DNA of 64,000 nucleotides, from the NCBI GenBank assembly GCA_030323885.1, contig CM059186.1:155219064-155283063 (forward strand). The letters run 5' to 3'. The translations under genes were made by a program, and so were the position numbers. The notes beneath the pieces are model-generated. The model saw only the letters and a list, made by a program, of their open reading frames with translations, made no database searches and had not been told where the DNA came from. Shown here in pieces: positions 57,701-64,000 of the stretch. Source of the DNA: Branchipolynoe longqiensis (lineage: Eukaryota > Annelida > Polychaeta > Phyllodocida > Polynoidae). Within the stretch, counting starts at the first letter, position 1. The number at the start of each line of letters is the position of its first letter.

Positions 57701-60700
57701 TTCTCAGAAAAATTAAAAATAAGAAAAGCTTGTTTGCCACTATACAGACAAAGAAACTTATTTATTTTGGCCACATCATTCGTCAGAGTTCAATATACCG
57801 TACATTGTTGGAAGGGAAGGTGAATGGCAGCAGAGGGAGAGGGAGACCAAGAACATCATGGTTTACAAATATTTCACAGTGGACAGGCTTGAATTATTCA
57901 CAGTCTATCAGAACAGCACACCATCGGGACAAGTGGAGAACCATTGCATCCAACCCTCGACTAGAGGATGGAACTATTGATTGATTGATTGATTGTGTCA
58001 TGGATTCATGTACTTACATGCAGTATCAGTAGTTATTTTGCATGTATGTTAATAGGGGTCAATCTTATGTTCTTTGCCATAGTCACTTGATATTTTAAAT
58101 TATGCGACTAGTTAATAATAACTATATCCTATTATATATATTGCCTTGTATGGGTTGTTAATAGCATGCTATTGTGTGCCAACCATACAAATTTAATATT
58201 AATTTTGATGGGTTTAAAAAAAAGAAAATTAACTTTGGTCACTTTGACCAGGGTGGCATCCGTTTTGAGTCACATGACTGTGAATGTTTTAACTCACCAT
58301 TAGATAGTGCCACTGATATGGTTTACTGCATAATGGTACAGATGGATTCCACCAGATGGCAGCATTATATTGAAATGGGACCGTGCACGAGTCTGGAATT
58401 TAGCAGAGAACGTACATATGTATATACAGTCTCCTAATATAGTCAGAGACGATGAATATATACACCTCCCTAAATGGACCACTTAAAGTCGGTCCCAAGG
58501 TCGGTCGATTGAGAGAGGTTTTATTGTATATATTATGAAGAAGGAGGAAAAACTCATACTGTAGAAATGCTGTAGTCACTGAAAATCAGATCAATGGTGC
58601 AGTAGGAAGTGTAACTATTTGCGCCGATTGTTCTTCTATTCATGTACTGCAGTAATCCATGTTTTCACATAATTCAAATATCAGGATTTCAGTTTGCGCA
58701 TTTAAGTTAAATAAAATAAAAACACATAAAAATATTTGATCTAAGCGAGACTTTTCTTGGCCGCCCCCCTACACCCACCCGGCTCTCAGGCAGTAGGGTT
58801 GAGCACCAAAGTCTCCGGATTGGAACCAAGAACCTGCCAATTAATTGACTCACTGACTTGAACAACATTCTTAACTAATTATTTGATACCGAGCGCGGTG
58901 GCCTAATCGGTAGAGCGCAGGCCTCGCGTCCGGAGTTTGGTTCCCGGTCGAGTCAAACCAATGACTAGAAAAGCTAGGTGTCAGGATAATGTGACTGAGT
59001 GGGATATCTGGTCATGGTGCCGGCAGCCTGATTTCCCAGTGAGGCAGCACTATAAAGTCACCATGAGTGTGCACAGTCACAAGTCAGTACACGTCCTGAT
59101 ATGATCTTAGATGTTGCCAGGGTGTAAAACTCCAACACAGACAATTATTTGATAATACAATTCCCATACTTGTAGTTCCTTGTCGTGTTGTGAATTACTC
59201 ACAAGTCACAGTCGCACCTCATTGGGAACCACAATGTCAATGGCTATGACACCATGTTGGCTCACTCTCTTCCAGTACGTTCTGTGCAACATCCCTGGGC
59301 CGCAGACCCCACGTGACGAGTGGCGAGTGCAGATTGAGGGCTGCTGGTGCGACGCCGTCAGCTCCTGCTCCGGCAGCTGCCCGTGTCTGGCTCGCTATGG
59401 CCCGTCGTACGACGACAACTACAAACTGAACCAGTCCAAGATCGACCCTTACCGCAACCACCAGAAGCCTGTGTACGAGTGCAACAAGACATGCCGCTGC
59501 AGCAGCGAGTGTCACAACCGAGTGGTGAGTAAAGGTGGTTATTGGAGGAGGGGGGGGGGGGGTATCCAGAGTCTGAAATATTTTCACGGTACAAAGCGCA
59601 GGCCTACAATTTTTCCCGACCCATCCACCCCGCCAAAGTAGTACACATCAATATTTAAATATACAATGTTTTAAATATCACCATTTTATTAAATGATAAA
59701 AGTCATACTTGACTGACACCTCCCCCCTCCCTTCGTCACACATTGCTTAATTTTCAGTATATGTTAACATTAATAGTTGGCATCAGTTAATATATGTTAA
59801 TGATATCAAACAGTATTGTGTCGTTTGTTATATACATACATCCATTGTTATTGTTGTTTGTTTGAGTTTTACGTCCTGGCAACATCTAAGGTCATATCAG
59901 GAAGGGGCATACATCTATACTATGCACGCATACATCCATCCATTAGCTTCGATGCTGCCCCAAATTATTAGTTAATGCACCTGTATCTAAGTTATAATTA
60001 TAGGAGTGAAATGTAGGTAAGTGTTGCAATTTTGAAAGAAAAAGGTTATACTTCATCGGACCATGCAACTTTAACAATGTTGTCAACCAACATCACAAAA
60101 AAAACAAAAAAACATCTAACAGCACTGTGAAACCTTTCTGTAGGTGCAGCGTGGAGTTCAGGTGAAACTTGAAGCATTCAAGACCAAGCAGAAGGGCATT
60201 GGTCTGCGTATGCGCGAGCCCGTCGAGAAGTACTCCTTCGTCTGTGAGTACGCCGGCGAGGTGCTCACCTCTGGTGACGCCAAGCAGCGCATGCGCGTGC
60301 TGACCGAGACCCAGAGCACCAACTACTACATCCTCGCCGTGAAGGAGCACCTCGGCAGTGGCAAGTTGCTCGTCACCTATGTGGACCCCATGTTTGTCGG
60401 CAATGTGGGCCGCTTCATCAACCACTCGTGTGAGCCGAACCTCTTCATGATCCCAGTGCGCATCAACAACGACGTGCCACGCATGGGCTTGTTCGCGCTG
60501 AGAGACATCGCCGTCGACGAGGAGCTCACCTTCGACTACTCGGGTGTCATCCAAGATGGGGGTGGTGGCGACACTGGTGGCGGTGGAGGAAACGAGGACG
60601 GGGCGGCGGAGGTGAACGGCGGAACACACACCCCGGTGATCACATTCCGTAAAAGGCTGTGCCTCTGCGGGGCTGCCAACTGTAGGGGGTTCCTGCCGTT

Positions 60701-60725
60701 CGATGACAGCCTCTACTCGGACTGA
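47074..60725 (+). CDS. SETMAR: SETMAR-like histone-lysine methyltransferase without mariner domain (three exons, 307 aa)
   Basis: A pre-SET/SET/post-SET protein of the SUV39-like class. The SET part of human SETMAR methylates histone H3 (reported at K36). Exons 47074-47166, 59276-59524 and 60144-60725 join in frame (924 nt with stop). The N-terminus (DISRGVEKIPIPL) matches the human DVACGQENLPVGA stretch. Pre-SET has nine Cys (GCWCDAVSSCSGSCPCL ... YECNKTCRCSSECHNRV). SET shows KGIGLR (residues 131-136), FVCEYAGEVL, YVDPMFVGNVGRFINHSCEP (NHSC at 207-210) and ELTFDYSG. Post-SET is LCLCGAANCRGFLPFDDSLY. All catalytic motifs look intact. A Gly/Asp/Glu-rich insert of about 30 residues separates SET from post-SET. 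The protein stops where the vertebrate SET-only form does, with no Hsmar1-type transposase. Intron 1 is 12.1 kb. Confidence 0.95.
47222..47830 (-). repeat. SINE family C, interrupted minus-strand copy
   Basis: On the minus strand: a tRNA-like head (47745-47830, with GGAGTTTGAGTCCTGGC), then GGACTGGTTAGCTCAGTATC, a gap of about 270 bp of other sequence (47325-47590), and the 3' body (GCACTAGCACAAGTCGGTAC, CCTGATATGACCTTAGATG). Confidence 0.6.
48319..48624. mobile_element. pogo/Tigger-like MITE with TA duplication
   Basis: Left end CAGTATAACCCCATTAAACC and right end GGTTTAACGGGGTTATACTG, flanked by TA on both sides (48317-48318, 48625-48626). The inverted repeat continues through CCAAACGATCGGTTAATCC. 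The ends resemble pogo-branch Tc1/mariner elements. No transposase. Confidence 0.85.
48721..48795. mobile_element. Remnant of the same pogo-like MITE
   Basis: Has CAGTTAAACCAATGATCGGT with the outer TATAACCCCAT of the left end deleted, and an intact-looking right end, TTTAATGGGGTTATACTG. Only 75 bp remain. Confidence 0.75.
48946..49157. mobile_element. Short TIR element, GGCCCTGTCACAC family
   Basis: Ends AAGGCCCTGTCACAC and GTGTGACAGGCACTT, 212 bp, non-coding, with GTCCGT/ACGGAC-like internal motifs. The ends are like those of the 24930-25683 element. Confidence 0.75.
49700..49900 (+). repeat. SINE family C, diverged 3' body
   Basis: Matches the family body through GAGTTGGATATCAAGTTATG, GTGTGCACTATCACAAGTC and GTCCTGATATAACC, ending GGTGTAAAGCCCCAATAA. 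The tRNA-like head is not recognisable. Confidence 0.6.
49920..50250 (-). repeat. tRNA-derived SINE (family A), copy 2
   Basis: Minus strand: a tRNA-like head (GCGGAGTGGTTAGAGTGTCT; box B GGTCGGCAGTTCGATTCC), body (TTACAGCGTCATCAAAGGCC, ATACCATGTCTATGTGGTGT, GGTCGGTAAAAGTGTAGGCT) and an A-rich tail (poly-T at 49920-49947 on the plus strand). The copy at 60978-61300 matches along its length. Confidence 0.85.
50811..51660 (+). pseudogene. Ty3/Gypsy integrase relic
   Basis: Has the HHCC zinc module (HIHQGHLGISKCRAWA ... CNRCPTC), then, in shifted frames, the catalytic core pieces GTDLFKIEKKTFIIIVDYY, VSDNGPQYSS and SNGEAERGVQTAKNIMKK, and the downstream AYRTAPIHNGYSPSQL. At least three frame breaks. 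No LTR, RT or protease found nearby, so this is a fragment. Confidence 0.85.
51661..51717. repeat. (TTA)n microsatellite
   Basis: About 18 perfect ATT/TTA repeats directly after the end of the Gypsy integrase similarity; the array may have expanded within the old coding sequence or at an insertion point. Confidence 0.95.
52855..53185. repeat. G-rich minisatellite (GGTGTGTGTGGTGGGGG-like)
   Basis: Imperfect 12-25-bp units such as GGTGTAGGTGTGTGTGGTGG repeat on the plus strand. Many G3-G6 tracts make G-quadruplexes likely. The complementary C-rich array starts 40 bp further on. Confidence 0.85.
53225..53351. repeat. C-rich minisatellite, inverted partner of the previous array
   Basis: Units such as CACCACACACACCTACACCC. 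Together with 54071-54305 this is one array split by the TTAA element at 53356-54066. Confidence 0.85.
53356..54066. mobile_element. TTAA-flanked non-autonomous element in the minisatellite
   Basis: TTAA at 53352-53355 and 54067-54070; ends AGTGGACAGCTATAGCTCG and CGAGGTATAGCTGTCCACT, which are nearly perfect inverted repeats. The inside has strong hairpins: CAGTGCTCG.CGGTAACAGGCT against its reverse (53588-53647), and GGCCGCC/GGCGGCC at about 53522-53548. Different ends from the TTAA element at 40009-40733. No coding frame. Confidence 0.88.
54071..54305. repeat. C-rich minisatellite, continuation
   Basis: (CACACCTACACCNCCAC)-like units continue after the TTAA element, in the same sense as 53225-53351. 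Confidence 0.85.
54334..54800. mobile_element. MITE with TIR CGGTGTGGCGGTTTCAGCC
   Basis: Left CGGTGTGGCGGTTTCAGCCG and right CGGCTGAAACCGCCACACCG are perfect inverted repeats. The similarity continues inward through GTGTCCCATGCTCAGCC and CTTCTGCGCATGC. The 467-bp middle has ACTCGGGTCA/TGACCCGAGT-type pairs. No coding frame. Confidence 0.85.
54801..57262. other. SETMAR-like intron 1, no element resolved
   Basis: AT-rich in the first part, with GT-rich stretches near 56155-56400 (GTGTGTGTGCTTTGGG-like). The stretch 56201-56490 looks like two related 200-bp blocks (GGGGGACCAGTGATGTAGCTGG against GGCTGTGGTGTACCTGG). No exon recognised. Confidence 0.4.
57272..57991 (+). mobile_element. RTE retrotransposon, 5'-truncated copy 2 with target duplication
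   Basis: Encodes the last ~235 residues of the RTE ORF in one open frame (KAGILLNMKMNARKTKTMVI ... QKITNDGRCEEEIKRR ... MYGAETWTISKKMYKRL ... SNPRLEDGTID). It ends in a TTGATTGATTGATTG tail. ATTGTGTCA occurs at 57263-57271 and 57992-58000, so a 9-bp target duplication is visible. It is nearly identical to copy 1 but keeps frame where copy 1 has lost it (WTKKITNKE, SRGRGRPRTSW). Confidence 0.9.
58001..58887. other. SETMAR-like intron 1, nothing recognised
   Basis: AT-rich, no exon or element ends. Confidence 0.4.
58888..59141 (+). repeat. SINE family C, copy in SETMAR-like intron 1
   Basis: tRNA-like head GCGGTGGCCTAATCGGTAGA with box B TTTGGTTCCCGG, then the body GGATAATGTGACTGAGTGGG, GCAGCACTATAAAGTCACCA and ATGATCTTAGATGTTGCC, ending GTGTAAAACTCCAACA. 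Ends 135 bp before the exon 2 acceptor. Confidence 0.8.
59276..59524 (+). CDS. SETMAR: SETMAR-like exon 2 (pre-SET)
   Basis: Acceptor CTCTCTTCCAG, donor CGAGTG|GTGAGT; 83 codons, both ends phase 0. Holds the Cys-rich zinc-binding pre-SET (GCWC, PCLARYGPSYDDN, YECNKTCRCSSECHNRV). Confidence 0.94.
59525..60143. other. SETMAR-like intron 2
   Basis: Contains a poly-G run (59550-59563) and a short SINE-C 3' fragment (59855-59910, reverse sense: TTTTACGTCCTGGCAACATC). Otherwise plain AT-rich sequence. Confidence 0.6.
60144..60725 (+). CDS. SETMAR: SETMAR-like exon 3 (SET, post-SET, stop)
   Basis: Acceptor CTTTCTGTAG before VQRGVQVKLEAF. One exon encodes the full SET fold, a Gly-rich linker (GGGGDTGGGGG), the post-SET CxC....C and the stop. 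Its GC-rich coding contrasts with the AT-rich surroundings and makes the opposite strand open by chance (60093-60734). Confidence 0.95.
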   Translation: MQRGVQVKLEAFKTKQKGIGLRMREPVEKYSFVCEYAGEVLTSGDAKQRMRVLTETQSTNYYILAVKEHLGSGKLLVTYVDPMFVGNVGRFINHSCEPNLFMIPVRINNDVPRMGLFALRDIAVDEELTFDYSGVIQDGGGGDTGGGGGNEDGAAEVNGGTHTPVITFRKRLCLCGAANCRGFLPFDDSLYSD

Positions 60726-60826
60726 GGCCGTCATACACAGGGGCCTAGCTTGGTATTTAAATTTTCAGGTGGTACGCAGACCTTTTCGGCGATGGAATCA
60801 AACGCTACTGGAACCAAACGCGATGG

Positions 60827-60832
60827 AATAAA
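60827..60832 (+). promoter_or_regulatory. Candidate polyadenylation signal of the SETMAR-like gene
   Basis: AATAAA about 100 bp after the stop codon, in a suitable position for a short 3' UTR. No transcript evidence. Confidence 0.4.
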
Positions 60833-60977
60833 ATGCTATAAAACATATTTTTTACGTGTGCCTGTGTATATATGGAAGCTAGGCCCCTGATACTGCATGT
60901 GAACCCTACTCCCCGCTGTTCCAATGTCATTGTGGTACACCACCATCAAAACAAGGCGGACAGGCCACGGAGCAGTG

Positions 60978-61300
60978 ATCTTTTTTTTCTTTTTTCTTTT
61001 TTTTATACTGCCTATTATGGATAAGTCTGAATAGACTTGTTTTCACCATTAGACAGTTTGTCGATAGAAAGCCTGAGTCTACACTTTTACCGACCCAATG
61101 GATTTTTTAACCTCCAACACCACATAGACATGGTATGAGAGCAACTGGCCTTTGATGACGCTGTAAGTTATACACAGCGGTCGAAATCCAAATTGGCAGA
61201 GGTGGGGGGGCACAGGGAATCGAACCACTGACCTTCAGATTAGGAGTCTAACCTCGAAAAAACTCAGACACTCTAACCACTCCACCACAGAGAACACCAC
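60978..61300 (-). repeat. tRNA-derived SINE (family A), copy 3
   Basis: Same structure as 49920-50250: poly-T at 60981-61003 (A-rich tail on the minus strand), body GACATGGTATGAGAGCAACT and GATGACGCTGTAAGTTATAC, and a tRNA-like head (GAATCGAACCACTGACC on the plus strand). Confidence 0.85.
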
Positions 61301-63918
61301 GGCAGAGATCTACGGCCGCAGTGAAGATAAAACGGCGATGGTTATTACTATCATCATGGTTATTGTGAGCATATATATATATATGTATTTTATATATTGG
61401 ACTGATATCTTCATTTAAAGTTGGATAGTCCGATGACAACTTCAAAACTAAAACATATTTAGATTTGATTCTACATATACAACATACACACTTGTGACCT
61501 TATTAAGCATTTGTTGTTGCATAGAGGGATTTAATAAGTCAATTTATTAGAACCTGTTACTACTGAAGCCTATTATGTCCGAGTTTTGATGTACATGCCA
61601 AAATTGGCATGTTTTACGTCAAATATCTCGAACGGTGGCCATTTAAAATAAAAGTTACTTCAAACTGAAGTAAGGTACATTATGACGATTAATCTAATTT
61701 ATTTATATTTAAAAAGAAGGCAAAAACTCAAAGCCATCGGACTATGCAACTTTAAGTATTATGATATATCAGGATGTGTAATAATGTTAGGAGGGTGGAA
61801 GGGGACAGGCGTCGAATATGCATTCACTATTTATTAGATTTTTTTGTTGCTGTTGTAGTTGTTGTCGTTCACTTGATTGACAAAGAGAAACCAAAGAACA
61901 CATGAGTGGAATTTATCATATCTTATTCCGAGTACAAGAGAATCCTTAAGATGAGGCCGGAAATGAACTTGATCCTGATGACTTATGTAAAAAGATTGCA
62001 ATAAAATTAAAGTCAGTATCTGAGTATAAAATCAATTGGGTAATCTGAATTGTTGAGTCATCTATTCTGTGAAGCTGTCAAATGTCTGAGCCAGAAATGC
62101 TATGATATGCATAGTTTTATGACCAGATATAGACATAACGATTGATTAATAGTACAGTAAAACCCGTTATAACGCGACCATTGGGGTCCATGAAAAAGAC
62201 ACCTCGGGAAAAAAAGGAATCGTACTAAATCGGGGTTCAGTTTTAATGTGACAGAAAGATCTTACTGTCGATAAAATCTCAACCTTTTTCACAACCCAAA
62301 TAAATCCACTCTTGATGGCATTAGTCACTATACAGGCCTTCTCATTCCTCAATGCAGATCGAGGCATTTAAATAGATATTGCTGTACAATATTTTCAAAT
62401 CTGATGTCATGTTTCTGATTTCTATGTGTATATGATGTAACGACACATATGGCGTCTTAGTTATAGACATATTTATGTTTTGTTTGTGAACTAAGTATGC
62501 GTTCATTGGACACAGGGTTATCTCAGATAAACGAGCTGTGACCTGAAAAAGGGATTAATTGTTGTATATTTTTGGAATCAAAATATATCTGCCAACTGAA
62601 TATGCACTCGTGGATTCATTTTCCATGTTTATAATATTAGATATATTTGTGAACTGAATACCTACTCTTTGATCAACTTTCCATATTCATAATATGAGAT
62701 ATAATTGCGAACTAAATACATACTTGTGGGTCAATTTTCCATGTTTATAATATGACATATCTGTGAACTGAATACATACTCATCGATCAATTTTTCTATA
62801 TTTATAATATGAGATATATTTGCGAACTAAGTACATACCCAGGAATCAACTTTTCATGTCTATTATCTGAGGTATATCTGCGAATACATATTCGTGAACC
62901 AACTTACCATATTTATGATGTAAGAGTATCATTTCTCAGAAAATAATCGTGTGGGTCTTATTCTTTGAGAGTGTTGCTATCTGTTGTGTGATGTGTAAAT
63001 GACACTGAAACAGTTATGGTATACCACACCCTTCTACTTCCATGCTATAGATCATCTCAATATTTAATTATGTTATATATTAATATAACAACAAGAACTT
63101 GAGACTAGAAGTAAGCAAATCGGCCACCAATTAAAAATGTTATGTCAATTCTTTTAAACCATAAAACAAACGCAGCAATTTTTGAGAAAATATAACACAT
63201 CCATACTTTAGTCGAAATACGATGTGTATATTAAATGAAATATTAAATCTTTGGCTGATGAATATGTAAAAAGGAAATCTTTTGGGCCTTTTAATTTCCA
63301 TATATGATCTTTTGATAATAATTTCTATCAAATTAATCTAAATAATATTCAAAACAGATAGATATATATCCAATGAATTTACTCATTTCCATGGAGTCAC
63401 ATAGTAGATGCGTGTTCCAACATTTGCTCGAACATTAATAATTATTACATAAGAAACTTTTATTATTTACTCATAAATATATGCAGAGGTGTAATAAAAA
63501 TAATAAATAATGGGGGATGAAAGTTGTTACTTGTAAGTTGAAGTATTACTAAGATTCTTATAAATCTACAAATACGATGTTGTAGACCAGGGAAGAGAAT
63601 AAGCTTGTGCATGCCCGATGTAGCCGCAGTTTTAAAAGGTTGGATGAGGAATTGGAAAAAAAAACCTACAGACTACTAGCTTCAGGAACCTGCTGCCCTT
63701 AAAATCCTGTTGTTACTTTAATCAGTTTACTTTCTTATTTGTAGTTTCTTGTAATCTTGGTATGGGCGGGCAGACCCCTGATCCACATCTTCATATGTTA
63801 ACTGTGTAACAATCGTAGTAATAATTCAACTTACAAGTAAATATATCTTACTTCATCTTTCGGATTCCAAAAGTTATGTATCCGGCCAGGGTATAGGAAG
63901 CCTGTTTTGTTTATTTAC
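61301..63918. other. Right flank, no gene seen
   Basis: AT-rich. At 62155-62245 there is a half of a TIR-like sequence (TACAGTAAAACCCGTTATAA) resembling a pogo/Tigger end. At 62560-62900 short units of about 75 bp repeat (ATATATTTGCGAACTRARTACATAC, WTCAATTTTCCATRTTTATA), a diverged tandem array of four to five copies. Confidence 0.5.
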
Positions 63919-64000
63919 CTGACTGTAATAGTCCATCTTTTCCGCCACCTCCGTTGTTTACACGATTTCCTTCCATTCCACGTGGAAGCTGTCGTAGTTG
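63919..64000 (-). CDS. Possible first coding exon of a minus-strand gene, cut by the window edge
   Basis: On the minus strand, a good start context AAAAGATGGAC (ATG at 63936) gives MDYYSQ and then a consensus donor TCAG|GTAAAT. The same reading frame has an in-frame stop upstream (TAA), so bases above 63936 would be 5' leader. An internal exon in another frame is also possible, since two frames are open through the visible 82 bp. No family can be named from six codons. Confidence 0.25.

Noticed and set aside
60093..60734. 213-codon open frame on the minus strand
   Set aside because: Antisense of the GC-rich SET exon, whose protein is clearly conserved on the plus strand.

Overview
The window is metazoan nuclear DNA, most likely from a marine invertebrate. 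The evidence is spliced genes with GT-AG introns, a dystroglycan gene (an animal-specific matrix receptor), and dense, diverse transposons: DIRS, RTE, Ty3/Gypsy, TTAA-type elements, pogo-like MITEs and tRNA-derived SINEs. The sequence alone does not settle the phylum. A SETMAR-type SET gene with no mariner fusion argues against an anthropoid primate. Compact exons spread over TE-filled introns are typical of cephalochordates, hemichordates, echinoderms and molluscs.

Four host genes can be spliced in frame. (1) The 5' part of QARS1 (minus strand, five exons, 173 codons) runs off the left edge. (2) ATP23 (plus strand, six exons, 258 aa) starts 451 bp from the QARS1 start codon in a head-to-head arrangement; the gap holds a perfect palindromic ETS-type site. 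(3) DAG1/dystroglycan (minus, four exons, 1592 aa) has an unusually long mucin-like region with a 24-residue tandem repeat. (4) A SETMAR-like histone methyltransferase (plus, three exons, 307 aa) has a 12-kb first intron. QARS1 and DAG1 also lie together on human 3p21.31, so this may be ancestral linkage. A possible first exon of a fifth, minus-strand gene lies at the right edge.

Layout: 1-9052 QARS1 5' half, with a 5-kb DNA transposon in intron 1; 9053-9503 shared promoter; 9504-21559 ATP23, whose 8.6-kb first intron holds tandem and inverted repeats and SINEs; 21560-29035 intergenic with repeats; 29036-36278 DAG1; 36.6-46 kb a transposon cluster (long-TIR MITE, RTE, DIRS carrying a TTAA element, and an internally deleted copy of the QARS1-intron transposon with another element nested in it); 47074-60725 the SETMAR-like gene, its intron filled with MITEs, SINEs, a Gypsy integrase relic, opposed G-rich/C-rich minisatellites and a 5'-truncated RTE; 60.9-64 kb mostly featureless.

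The most novel item is the transposon at 3532-8524. It has TIRs starting TAGGTATG, an exact 7-bp target duplication, and a ~950-residue putative transposase in two overlapping frames that I could not place in a known superfamily. A transposase-less derivative at 44285-45975 has its own exact 7-bp duplication, which independently confirms the element's boundaries.
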